From positions 1-8,050 of the forward strand of contig CAMPIL010000161.1 of assembly GCA_946886375.1 (NCBI GenBank): a DNA stretch of 8,050 bases. Reading direction: 5' to 3'. The stretch is from an uncultured Phycisphaerales bacterium (GTDB taxonomy: Bacteria > Planctomycetota > Phycisphaerae > Phycisphaerales > SM1A02). Under the pieces are notes generated by a model. That model saw nothing but the letters and a program-made list of their open reading frames with translations, searched no databases and was not told the origin of the DNA. The position numbers were made by a program, and so were the translations under genes. Shown piece after piece: positions 1 to 6,785 of the stretch (position 1 is the first letter of the stretch; every line of letters begins with the position of its first letter).

Positions 1-2667
1 GTGTACGGCCGCGCGTTTTCAACAGGCGCGACCGCCGAGCAAAGCGCCGATAACTTCCGGCGAAATTATACAGGCATGTGGGGCGTACCGGCGGACGATC
101 TCAAACCCGTCGGCCCGTTCGAGGATGGCCGGCACGTCCAGCCCATCATGTACATTCCGGAAACCGGCCAGTACAAGTTCACAGGCGTGTACTACACGCA
201 AATGCGCGGCGGCATTCCGGTCTACGGCTCGCGCCTGGTGCTGCTGACGCGCAATGAACCCAACAATCCAGTGGTGCTCGCGTCCTCAAGTCTGCGCGAC
301 CTTGGCGATTTTCAGGTTGAGCAGGCGATGGCGGCCCGCCGCGAGGATGTCGTGCAGCGTGCGGTGCGACGCGCCGTGGCGCCCAATTCCACCATCGCCG
401 CGCCGGAATTCATCCTCTGGGCGGGCTTGGACGATGTGCAGGCCGCGCCCGTGCTTGCGCAGAAGTTTGTGACGGAGACATCTGATCCTGCGCGCGGCAT
501 CTACAACGCGGAGATGATCGTCGCCGATGCCGCCACCGGCGACATCCTGCATCGCGAGCCGCTGCTGCACGACATCAACATCGTCGGCAACGTAAGCGGG
601 CGGGCCACGCCAGGCAACGCGGCCGACGCGTGCACGCCCGACACGATCATCATGCCCATGCCGTACGCGCGTGTGGCCATCGGCGCCACCGCCGTGTTCG
701 CCGACGTGAACGGCAATTTTATTATTCCCAACGCCGGCTTGTCCAACGTGCAAGTGGATTCAGCGGTGCGCGGCCAGTATTTTCAGATCGTGAACACGTC
801 ATCGCCGGGCGGGGGCAATTCCACAATGTCCAAGACGGTGTCACCGCCCGGACCGGCCAATTTCCTCTACAACGATCCCGATGTCGCCGGCAACAGCGGT
901 CAGTACAAACGCGCTGAGGTCAACGCCTACATTCAGTCAAACGTCGTGCGGGATCACGCGCTGGAATACAACCCCAGTTTTCCATCAGTTTCGACCGAGA
1001 CGAATTTCACGGTCAATGTCAACATTAATCTCACCTGCAACGCCTTCTACAGTTCGCTCAACAACACGCTGAACTTCTATGTTGCAGGCGGTGGATGCAC
1101 CAACACCGCCAATTCCACGGTCGTGCATCATGAATTCGGCCATCGTCTCGTGCAGGCGGCCGGCAGCGGACAGGGAGCATATGGCGAAGGCATGGGCGAC
1201 GTGATGGCGGTGCTCATCGCGGACGATCCTTGCCTGGGCGACGGCTTTCAAAACTGCGGTGTGTGCCTGCGCACCGCCGCGAACACCTGTCAATACCAGA
1301 CCTCGGGCTGCTCGAGTTGCGGCAGCGAGATTCACGACTGCGGCCGGCTCTTTTCCGGCTGTGTGTGGAGTGTGCGCAACAATCTGCTGGCGACAAATCC
1401 TGCGACGTACCGCGAGATTCTCAGCAGCATTGCGATCAACTCGATGCTTGTGCACACCGGCTCGTCCATCACGCCCAGCATCACGGTCGATTTCCTGACG
1501 CTGGACGATGACGATGCGGACATCAACAACGGAACGCCGCACTACAACGAGATCAACGGCGGATTCGCCGCGCACAACATGCCCGGTCCCGCGCTGCCGC
1601 TGCTGGCGTTCAGTTATCCCAACGGCCGGCCGAGTTTTGTGAACCCCGCGGGTGGCACGGCGATGCGCGTGAACGTCAATCCTCTGACCGGCTCGCCCCA
1701 ACCCGGCACGGCCAAACTGTTCGTGAACACTGGCGGCGGTTTCGTGCAGGCGACTATGAATCAGATTTCGCCTAACGTGTATGACGCTGTGTTTCCCGCC
1801 GCGAACTGCGGAGCGGAAATGAAGTACTACGTCAGCGCGCAGGCCACCAACAACATTGCAGTTACTTCGCCGGTGAACGCGCCTGCGGGGTTCTTCACTG
1901 CCGCCAGCGCAGTCAGCGCCACGCAGACCCACGCAGAGAATTTCCAGTCCGGCGTTGGCTGGGCCGTCGCCAACAGCGGCGGTCTGACCGGAGGTGCGTG
2001 GGAGCGCGGTACGCCCATCACCAACTGCAACCGCGGCAATCCCACCGTGGACGGTGATGGATCAGGCATGTGCTACCTGACGCAGAACACCAACAATCCG
2101 CCCGCCAACGACTGCAACAGCGATGTGGATGGCGGTACGACGACGCTCACTTCGCCGATCATGGACGCATCCCAGACGCCAGTCATCCTGACGTATTCAC
2201 GGTGGTTCACCAACCTGATTCCTGATTCGGTGCAGGACGATACGTTCATCGTCGAGTTCTCCGTCAACGGCGGGTCGTCGTGGTTGAACCTCGAGACCGT
2301 CGGTCCGTTCAGCAACTCGGCCAATCCCGTGCAGCAGAACACGTGGGTCACCAAGTCGTTCAACCTCGGCACCGTCGCCGGCTTCGTGCCCACATCGCAA
2401 TTCCGCCTGCGATTCATCGCGCAGGACCTCGGATCGGGATCAGTCGTGGAAGCAGGCATCGACGGCGTGAAACTCGATCGCCTGAACTGCATCAACTTGT
2501 GCACCTCGGACGTCACTGGCGACAGCGAAGTTGATGTCAGCGACATGCTCGCGGTCATCAACGCATGGGGTCCATGCGCCGGTTGCGCGGCCGACATCGA
2601 CGACGACGGAATGGTGGATGTGAACGATCTGCTCGTGATCGTCAACGCGTGGGGTTCCTGCCCGTAG
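1..2667 (+). CDS. Secreted zinc metallopeptidase (fungalysin/M36-like) with C-terminal dockerin-like repeats, 5' truncated
   Basis: The frame is open from the first base to a TAG at 2665-2667 (888 codons). No signal peptide is visible, so the true start lies upstream of the window; the GTG at base 1 is probably not the start. Residues about 20-190 resemble an FTP/PepSY-type propeptide (GIPVYGSRLVL at 71-81). About 194-268 look like a small beta-sandwich. The catalytic helix is H377-E-F-G-H381, with E396 in YGEGMGD as the likely third zinc ligand, a gluzincin arrangement. A stretch with eight cysteines (C411-C454) follows. About 640-828 read as a jelly-roll or carbohydrate-binding-like sandwich, and 834-888 are two dockerin-like repeats. 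By family knowledge it would be an exported, autoprocessed endopeptidase; substrate unknown. The peptidase call is firm. M36 versus a neighbouring gluzincin family is less certain. Confidence 0.85.
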   Translation: MYGRAFSTGATAEQSADNFRRNYTGMWGVPADDLKPVGPFEDGRHVQPIMYIPETGQYKFTGVYYTQMRGGIPVYGSRLVLLTRNEPNNPVVLASSSLRDLGDFQVEQAMAARREDVVQRAVRRAVAPNSTIAAPEFILWAGLDDVQAAPVLAQKFVTETSDPARGIYNAEMIVADAATGDILHREPLLHDINIVGNVSGRATPGNAADACTPDTIIMPMPYARVAIGATAVFADVNGNFIIPNAGLSNVQVDSAVRGQYFQIVNTSSPGGGNSTMSKTVSPPGPANFLYNDPDVAGNSGQYKRAEVNAYIQSNVVRDHALEYNPSFPSVSTETNFTVNVNINLTCNAFYSSLNNTLNFYVAGGGCTNTANSTVVHHEFGHRLVQAAGSGQGAYGEGMGDVMAVLIADDPCLGDGFQNCGVCLRTAANTCQYQTSGCSSCGSEIHDCGRLFSGCVWSVRNNLLATNPATYREILSSIAINSMLVHTGSSITPSITVDFLTLDDDDADINNGTPHYNEINGGFAAHNMPGPALPLLAFSYPNGRPSFVNPAGGTAMRVNVNPLTGSPQPGTAKLFVNTGGGFVQATMNQISPNVYDAVFPAANCGAEMKYYVSAQATNNIAVTSPVNAPAGFFTAASAVSATQTHAENFQSGVGWAVANSGGLTGGAWERGTPITNCNRGNPTVDGDGSGMCYLTQNTNNPPANDCNSDVDGGTTTLTSPIMDASQTPVILTYSRWFTNLIPDSVQDDTFIVEFSVNGGSSWLNLETVGPFSNSANPVQQNTWVTKSFNLGTVAGFVPTSQFRLRFIAQDLGSGSVVEAGIDGVKLDRLNCINLCTSDVTGDSEVDVSDMLAVINAWGPCAGCAADIDDDGMVDVNDLLVIVNAWGSCP
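2500..2664 (+). repeat. Two dockerin-like (F-hand) repeats at the peptidase C-terminus
   Basis: Two units of about 27 residues lie in tandem. Each has a cysteine, an Asp-rich calcium loop (D837, D841, D845, D848 in the first; D865, D867, D869, D873, D876 in the second), a short hydrophobic helix and an NAWG-x-C ending. The same layout recurs on the opposite strand near 7340-7420. In Phycisphaerae such cysteine-containing dockerin-type ends are common on exported proteins. A role in surface anchoring or sorting is inference; no cohesin is visible here. Confidence 0.8.
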
Positions 2668-2689
2668 TTTGGCGGTCGTTCGTGCAATG

Positions 2690-2733
2690 GCCAACGCCGC
2701 CGACGTGCTGCGTTCTGCTGACAATGCGTTGGC
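2690..2733. repeat. Inverted repeat just downstream of the metallopeptidase stop
   Basis: GCCAACGC (2690-2697) pairs with GCGTTGGC (2726-2733) across a 28-base loop. AAT/ATT could add three pairs past a bulged G. It lies 22 bases after the stop codon, where a 3'-end stem-loop would be expected, but no T-run follows, so it is not a canonical intrinsic terminator. Confidence 0.3.
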
Positions 2734-2799
2734 ATTACTATCGCATGCGCTGGCTGCGGCGGTCTAGGCTTGCGATGGTTGCTGATGGTTGGCAACACG

Positions 2800-2831
2800 G
2801 GTTCGGGCAGCCTTGGTGGGAGGTCCGAACC
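2800..2831. repeat. Inverted repeat upstream of ku
   Basis: GGTTCGG (2800-2806) and CCGAACC (2825-2831) form a perfect 7-bp inverted repeat with an 18-base spacer. It could be an operator-like dyad or a hairpin in the ku leader, or chance in GC-rich DNA. Confidence 0.25.
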
Positions 2832-2902
2832 TGAGGAACCCGACGAGCCGCTGCGCAACGCGGCGCTCTGGGAAGGCGCATTGGATGCGTTCACAATTCA
2901 TG

Positions 2903-2921
2903 GACAGCCCCCCGGGCTGTC
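2903..2921. repeat. Short perfect hairpin in the ku leader
   Basis: GACAGCCC (2903-2910) and GGGCTGTC (2914-2921) form an 8-bp stem with a three-base CCC loop. It ends 38 bases before the ku start codon. No T-run follows, so a terminator is unlikely; a leader structure or operator for the repair operon is possible but unproven. Confidence 0.3.
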
Positions 2922-2948
2922 GGTGCGCCGTTGTTGTTCCACGGCCAT

Positions 2949-2952
2949 GGAG
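2949..2952 (+). promoter_or_regulatory. Ribosome binding site for ku
   Basis: GGAG lies 7 bases before the ATG at 2960. It supports that codon over the upstream in-frame ATG at 2789, whose extra 57 residues look like random GC-rich translation, and over the ATG at 2975. Confidence 0.5.
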
Positions 2953-2959
2953 ATGCCTC

Positions 2960-3814
2960 ATGCCTCCGCGTCCGATGTGGAAAGGCCATCTCAAACTCTC
3001 GCTGGTGAGTTTCGGCGTGCGGCTGTACTCCGCCACCGACACTTCCACCAGGATCCGCTTTCACATGCTGCACCGCGATTGCGGCCAACGCCTCAAGCAG
3101 CGCATGGTCTGCCCGGTTCATGGCGAAGTGCCGCGCTCGGACATCGTCAAGGGATACGAGTTCGAAGAGGGACGATATGTCGTCATCGAGCCGGAGGAAC
3201 TCAAGCGCCTCGAGGCCGCCACGTCCAAGACCATTGACATGGATCAGTTCATCGAAAAGGACGAACTTGAGCCGATTTACCGCGACCGGCCGTACTACCT
3301 TGGTCCGGACGGCAAGGCGGCGCAGCAGCCGTTTCAGGTCATTCACGAGGCGATGCGCCGGACCGGGCGAATCGGCGTCGGCCGCAGCGTGATGCACGGG
3401 GCCGAGCACATCGTGGCGCTGGAGTTGGAAGGCAAGGGGTTTCGCCTGACGACTCTCCGCGCTGCGAACGAGATCCGCAATGCGGAAGAGTACTTCGACG
3501 ACATTCCCGCTGCGGATGTGGATACAAACCAGGTCAAACTCGCGCAGGCGCTGATCGACAGCATCACCGCGCCGCTGGATACCAGCCGATTCCGCGATCG
3601 GTACGAAGAGGCGCTGCAATCGCTCATCCAGGCGAAGATCGCAGGCGAAGAAGCGCCTCTCGTCGCTGAACAGGAAGAAGCCGCGCCCTTCAATTTCATG
3701 GAGGCTCTCAAGGCAAGCGTCGGGCAGATCGAAGGCAAGCCCGCGCGGCGCAAGAAGCCGCCCGCCCGGAGCATCGCGCCTGCAGCGCGAACTCGCCGGC
3801 GAAAAAAGGCGTGA
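2960..3814 (+). CDS. ku: Bacterial Ku, DNA double-strand break end-binding protein
   Basis: The product of 284 residues is a usual length for bacterial Ku. The N-terminus (MPPRPMWKGHLKLSLVSFGV, 1-20) matches the family start R-P-x-W-K-G-x-x-x-x-x-L-V-x-x-x-V. HRDCG (38-42) and MVCPVHGE (49-56) keep the paired-Cys region. PYYLGPDG (111-118), the Ku core around ALELEGKGFRLTTLR (153-167) and DRYEEALQSLIQAKIAGE (213-230) are also typical. The C-terminus from about 261 is rich in Lys/Arg and Pro, as in Ku proteins with basic tails that contact DNA. By family knowledge it forms a ring-like homodimer on broken ends and recruits the LigD-type ligase and polymerase in NHEJ. It is the first gene of a tight cluster; the ligase starts 6 bases after its TGA. 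Confidence 0.93.
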   Translation: MPPRPMWKGHLKLSLVSFGVRLYSATDTSTRIRFHMLHRDCGQRLKQRMVCPVHGEVPRSDIVKGYEFEEGRYVVIEPEELKRLEAATSKTIDMDQFIEKDELEPIYRDRPYYLGPDGKAAQQPFQVIHEAMRRTGRIGVGRSVMHGAEHIVALELEGKGFRLTTLRAANEIRNAEEYFDDIPAADVDTNQVKLAQALIDSITAPLDTSRFRDRYEEALQSLIQAKIAGEEAPLVAEQEEAAPFNFMEALKASVGQIEGKPARRKKPPARSIAPAARTRRRKKA

Positions 3815-3820
3815 CGCGGC

Positions 3821-4765
3821 ATGGTTGCGCATCGCAAAGCCGCCGCGCCCGAGTGGTCCGATGCGGACCTGGCCGCACTTCGCCCGATGATGGCCGAGTC
3901 TCGGGCCGCGCCGTTTGAGTCGGTCGATCATCTCTTTGAGTTCAAGTGGGACGGCGTGCGCTACCTGGCGTGTCGTGTGCACCGGCAATTCAGGCTGATC
4001 AACCGCAAGGGGCGCGACGGCACTGCGCGCTATCCGGAACTGCAGGACCTCAAGCGCCTGCCCCCGGGCACCGTGCTTGACGGTGAAGTGATTTCGCTGG
4101 TGCGCGGTGTGCCCTCGTTTTCACGACTGCTCAAGCGCGACCTGCTGGAGAATCCTTCGAGAATTGGCGCGCTCAGCCGCAGCGAGCCGGTGGTGTTTGT
4201 CGCCTTCGACGTGCTGTACGCCGAAGGCCGAAACATGATGCACAAATCGCTGCTCCAGCGGAAGCGCTGCGTGCGCGATCTGGTGATGGGGCTGAACAGT
4301 CAGCGCGTGATTGAATCGCCGCACGTGATCCGGCACGGCAAGGCGATGTTCAATGAAGCCGTCCGGCTTGGTCTTGAAGGCGTCATCGCCAAGCGCATCG
4401 ACAGCCGCTATCAGCCGGGACGCCGAACCTCGGACTGGCTGAAGATCAAGCCCGCGCTGACCGGCCAGTTCCAGATCATCGGTTTAATGCCCGATGACAA
4501 GCGCGGCCGCATCAGCGCGCTGTTGCTGGGCGAGCAAGTCCACGGCCGGTTGGCCTATCGCGGGAAAGTGGGCAGCGGATTCTCGGAATCGAGTCGGCGC
4601 GAACTCTACAAGCAGTTGACCGAACTACCGCAACGACGCGATCCACCACCCGGCGGGCCGGCGCACGCGCAGTGGAAGACGACAAACATGCGGTGCGTGG
4701 TGCGCTATTTTGAGCGCACCGAAGACGGCAAGTTGCGCGCGCCGGTGTTTCGGGGAATCGTATAA
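3821..4765 (+). CDS. ligD: LigD-type ATP-dependent DNA ligase (stand-alone ligase domain)
   Basis: A 314-residue protein with the nucleotidyltransferase motifs in order. Motif I is FKWDGVR, with K42 as the predicted AMP-accepting lysine. Then come INRKGRD (60-66), LDGE (86-89), motif III FVAFDVLY (126-133), motif IV LEGVIAKR (185-192) and motif V DWLKIKP (205-211). Residues about 214-314 form the OB domain, ending in RAPVFRG (306-312), similar to the R-x-P-x-F-x-G end of LigD ligase domains. It would seal nicks with ATP after end processing. Length and ends fit the ligase module alone: there is no N-terminal phosphoesterase and no polymerase module. The ATG lies 6 bases after ku, with only a weak AAGG upstream, suggesting translational coupling. 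The TPR gene follows 13 bases after the stop. Confidence 0.93.
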   Translation: MVAHRKAAAPEWSDADLAALRPMMAESRAAPFESVDHLFEFKWDGVRYLACRVHRQFRLINRKGRDGTARYPELQDLKRLPPGTVLDGEVISLVRGVPSFSRLLKRDLLENPSRIGALSRSEPVVFVAFDVLYAEGRNMMHKSLLQRKRCVRDLVMGLNSQRVIESPHVIRHGKAMFNEAVRLGLEGVIAKRIDSRYQPGRRTSDWLKIKPALTGQFQIIGLMPDDKRGRISALLLGEQVHGRLAYRGKVGSGFSESSRRELYKQLTELPQRRDPPPGGPAHAQWKTTNMRCVVRYFERTEDGKLRAPVFRGIV

Positions 4766-4778
4766 TGCCGCCATCCCG

Positions 4779-5378
4779 ATGCATGAGATGCATGATGGAT
4801 GGCCGCACGATTCCGAGGTGACGCAGCGCGAGCGCCTGCCGCGCGTGCTTGCCTTTGGTCTCTCGGCGCAGGGCATTGCGGGTCGTTCGGCTAATTTCTG
4901 GTTCGAGCGCGGCCACAACCTTGAAGTGCGGAATCGACGTTCCGAAGCCGCCGAGGCGTATCGGATGGCGCTGCGGATTCTTCCAGAATTCGCTGAAGCG
5001 CACTTCAACCTTGGCAACGTCCTGCGATCGTTGGGGCGATTGAACGAAGCGCAGCATCAATTCAGGTTGGCGATCGAGGATGATCCGGGTCTTTCGCGCG
5101 CCTGCTACAACCTTGCCGATGTGCTTGAAGAGCAGTGTGATTGGGCCGGCGCGGCGCGGTGGCTGGAGTGCGCGCTTCGAATCGATCCAACATTCGCCGA
5201 CGCCCGTTTCAATCTGGCCCGGTGCTACGAACAGTTGTCCCGCATGACCGCGGCGGCACGGCAGTGGTCGATCTATCTGAACCTTGATCCGGACGGCGAA
5301 TGGGCAGACGTTGCCCGGCAATCACTGCGGCAATGCGGATGCGCCCGGCGCGCGGACCTGGTTTTGCGCAGGGATTGA
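4779..5378 (+). CDS. Tetratricopeptide repeat (TPR) protein in the NHEJ cluster
   Basis: Read from the ATG at 4779 the product has 199 residues with four consecutive TPR units at about 39-70, 73-104, 107-138 and 141-172. Each keeps the small/aromatic pattern and closing proline (HFNLGNVLRSLGRLNEA, CYNLADVLEE, ARFNLARCYEQLSR). No signal peptide or membrane segment is seen, so it is likely cytoplasmic and acts as a protein-binding scaffold. The start is uncertain: ATG 4788 is nearly as good, neither has a clear ribosome binding site, and ATG 4710 would overlap the ligase by 56 bases. It lies 13 bases after the ligase gene and so is probably co-transcribed with ku and the ligase. Its last codon is 4 bases from the stop of the opposing polymerase gene. 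A role in end joining is inferred only from position. Confidence 0.85.
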   Translation: MHEMHDGWPHDSEVTQRERLPRVLAFGLSAQGIAGRSANFWFERGHNLEVRNRRSEAAEAYRMALRILPEFAEAHFNLGNVLRSLGRLNEAQHQFRLAIEDDPGLSRACYNLADVLEEQCDWAGAARWLECALRIDPTFADARFNLARCYEQLSRMTAAARQWSIYLNLDPDGEWADVARQSLRQCGCARRADLVLRRD

Positions 5379-5382
5379 CGGG

Positions 5383-6363
5383 CTATTTCAGCAGCGCGCT
5401 CAGGTCGACGCGTTTCTTTTCATTCAGCATCGGCGACAAAAGATCACCAACGCGCGCGATACGTCGGGGCATCGTGTCAATGCGGAAGTCCTCCATGCGG
5501 ATGCCGCGCTCGATCTCGCTCCATTTCACCGGCGCGGACACCGTGGCCCGCGGCGTCGGCCGCACAGAATACGCCGATGCCAGCGTGCGGCCCCAGGCGT
5601 TCTGGTTGTAGTCCACCAGCACCGTGCCCGGCGGGCGCTTGGCGACGGCGTACACCGTCGTGAGCAGTTTCGGATGCTGTCGCCCCAGCACCAGTGCGAA
5701 ACCCTTGGCGACTCGCCAGACTTCCTCCTGATCCGGACCACGCCTGATCGGCACGGAAACGTGAATTCCGCGCGAGCCCGTCGTCTTGGCGTACCCCTGG
5801 ATTCCAATGGCTTGGAGCCCGTCTCGCACCGCGAGTGCGGCGTCCAGAACTTTCGCGAACGGAACGGGCTTGTTTCCCTTGACCGGATCAAGATCAAAAT
5901 TCATGGAGTCGGGCTCGCGCGGATCATCGCACTTGCCGTACCACGGGTTGAGATCGATGCAGCCGAGATTCACCACCCACAACAGCGACGCGAGGTCATT
6001 CACCACCGGCGCCATGATGGTGTCGTCCTCGGCATGTGGAATCGCGCAGGTTTCCAGCCAGTCGGGGCGACGCGGGGGCACGCGCTTCATGAAGAAGAAT
6101 TTTCCCGCCGCGCCGTCCGGATAGCGCTTCATCACCATTGCGCGGTCTCGAAGATGCGGCAAGAGCACGTGCGCCACATCGCGGTAGTACCGCAGCAGAT
6201 CGCCCTTGTTCAGGCCAAGTTCGGGCCAGAAAACCTTGCGCAGATTTGTGAGCTTGAGGGGTTTGCCATCGATCACGAGTTCGACGTGATCCTGATCCTC
6301 GGGAATCTCAACGGGCTTGCGCCCGGCCCCGGCCCGCCGCTTTTTGGTGGTCTGGCCAGCCAT
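5383..6363 (-). CDS. ligD: LigD-type NHEJ polymerase (stand-alone primase-polymerase domain)
   Basis: 326 residues, starting at ATG 6363 (MAGQTTKKRR) and ending at TAG 5385-5383. It shows the archaeo-eukaryotic primase signature of the LigD polymerase module: LTNLRKVFWPE (38-48), GDLLRYYRDVA (54-64), the catalytic pair D157-L-D159-P, TTGSRGIHVSVPI (194-206) with H201, and third carboxylate D251 in LVDYNQNAWGRT, followed by ASAYSVRP (262-269). By family knowledge it adds templated and untemplated nucleotides, often ribonucleotides, at Ku-bound ends. The length fits the polymerase domain alone, without ligase or phosphoesterase. The frame stays open upstream to 6513, but that part is a translated tRNA-Leu, so 6363 is the start. 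No Shine-Dalgarno is visible before it. It converges on the TPR gene with a 4-base gap. Confidence 0.92.
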   Translation of the reverse strand: MAGQTTKKRRAGAGRKPVEIPEDQDHVELVIDGKPLKLTNLRKVFWPELGLNKGDLLRYYRDVAHVLLPHLRDRAMVMKRYPDGAAGKFFFMKRVPPRRPDWLETCAIPHAEDDTIMAPVVNDLASLLWVVNLGCIDLNPWYGKCDDPREPDSMNFDLDPVKGNKPVPFAKVLDAALAVRDGLQAIGIQGYAKTTGSRGIHVSVPIRRGPDQEEVWRVAKGFALVLGRQHPKLLTTVYAVAKRPPGTVLVDYNQNAWGRTLASAYSVRPTPRATVSAPVKWSEIERGIRMEDFRIDTMPRRIARVGDLLSPMLNEKKRVDLSALLK

Positions 6364-6383
6364 GCGGGAGGGTAGCGGAGGGC

Positions 6384-6395
6384 GTGCGGCCGCAC
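6384..6395. repeat. 12-bp palindrome between tRNA-Leu and the polymerase gene
   Basis: GTGCGGCCGCAC is perfectly self-complementary and ends about 20 bases upstream of the polymerase start codon. Its inner 10 bases, TGCGGCCGCA, recur at 6582-6591 on the other side of the tRNA. It could be an operator-like dyad, but the motif is almost all G/C and may be chance. Confidence 0.25.
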
Positions 6396-6425
6396 CGTCC
6401 GCATCGCGAAGGATTCGAAGACAAG

Positions 6426-6511
6426 TGCCCAGGACAGGACTCGAACCTGCAAGGGATTTTACTCCCACCAGCACCTCAAGCTGGCGCGTCTGCCAATTTC
6501 GCCACCTGGGC
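6426..6511 (-). tRNA. tRNA-Leu (anticodon GAG)
   Basis: Read on the minus strand from 6511, the 86 bases fold as a class II tRNA. The acceptor stem GCCCAGG/CCTGGGC is perfect, with discriminator A at 6426. The D-loop region is GGCGAAATTGGCAGACGC. The anticodon stem CCAGC/GCTGG encloses TTGAGGT, with GAG at 6477-6475. A long variable arm (GGGAGTAAAATCCC) is typical of tRNA-Leu. The T-arm is GCAGG-TTCGAGT-CCTGT. CCA is not encoded. It reads CUC and CUU codons. It lies 62 bases upstream of the polymerase start on the same strand, with no obvious terminator between. Confidence 0.95.
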
Positions 6512-6533
6512 AACGGGGCAAATCGAGCGGGGG

Positions 6534-6562
6534 AGTATATCTGGAAAATCGCGTCGAGTCTT
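6534..6562 (-). promoter_or_regulatory. Probable promoter of tRNA-Leu
   Basis: On the minus strand TATACT (6539-6534, five of six matches to TATAAT) lies about 22 bases before the tRNA 5' end. AAGACT (6562-6557), a weak -35 with three of six matches, lies 17 bases further up. Spacing and position fit a short tRNA leader. It may also drive the polymerase gene by read-through. Confidence 0.4.
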
Positions 6563-6780
6563 GAGCATCGCCGGACGCGTATGCGGCCGCAGTGACTACC
6601 GCAAATAGCGCGGCGTTCTCACGCCGTTGGCCCGAAGCGCGGGTATTTTGGGATTTGCGTCTGGCCCCAGGCCAAAACCGTGGCACATTTCGAGTATGGG
6701 TCAGGCCATCGCCGCCTGTTGACGGGCGTCGGAACTGTTGGGAATACCTGCTGCGCGTCGCCGCGCCGGCAAGCCCGGAC

Positions 6781-6785
6781 AGGAG
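6781..6785 (+). promoter_or_regulatory. Ribosome binding site of the small ORF at 6790
   Basis: AGGAG lies 4 bases before the ATG at 6790. The spacing is slightly short, but this is the best Shine-Dalgarno in the region and marks the ATG over the in-frame start at 6592. Confidence 0.45.

Larger units (their letters stand above)
2668..2959. other. Intergenic region between the metallopeptidase and ku
   Basis: These 292 bases hold no convincing gene: the reading frames crossing them show no recognisable protein pattern and differ in character from the genes on either side. Three inverted repeats are present (2690-2733, 2800-2831, 2903-2921). No convincing sigma-70 promoter was found; the nearest candidate, CTGACA at about 2718-2723, lacks a -10 box at proper spacing. 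The ku promoter must lie here or further upstream. Confidence 0.6.

Noticed and set aside
985..1932. Long minus-strand open frame inside the metallopeptidase gene
   Set aside because: It is antisense to well-supported coding sequence, with Arg/His/Val-rich translation typical of a GC-rich shadow frame.
2891..3988. 365-codon minus-strand open frame across ku and the ligase start
   Set aside because: It is antisense to clear Ku and ligase motifs and has no recognisable domain.
4761..4766. Perfect TATAAT before the TPR gene
   Set aside because: It overlaps the ligase stop codon, and no -35 lies at 16-18 bases (TTGCGC at 4733 is 22 bases away). Tight gene spacing suggests co-transcription.
5284..6375. 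363-codon plus-strand open frame opposite the polymerase gene
   Set aside because: The minus strand carries the primase-polymerase motifs; the plus-strand translation is Arg/His-rich and featureless.
6426..6511. tRNA-Leu as an attachment site of an integrated element
   Set aside because: No integrase gene and no repeat of the tRNA 3' end was seen in the window.
6364..6513. In-frame N-terminal extension of the polymerase gene (50 residues beginning MPRWRNWQTRQLEV)
   Set aside because: It is the conceptual translation of the tRNA-Leu gene at 6426-6511 plus its spacer, a well-known annotation artefact.
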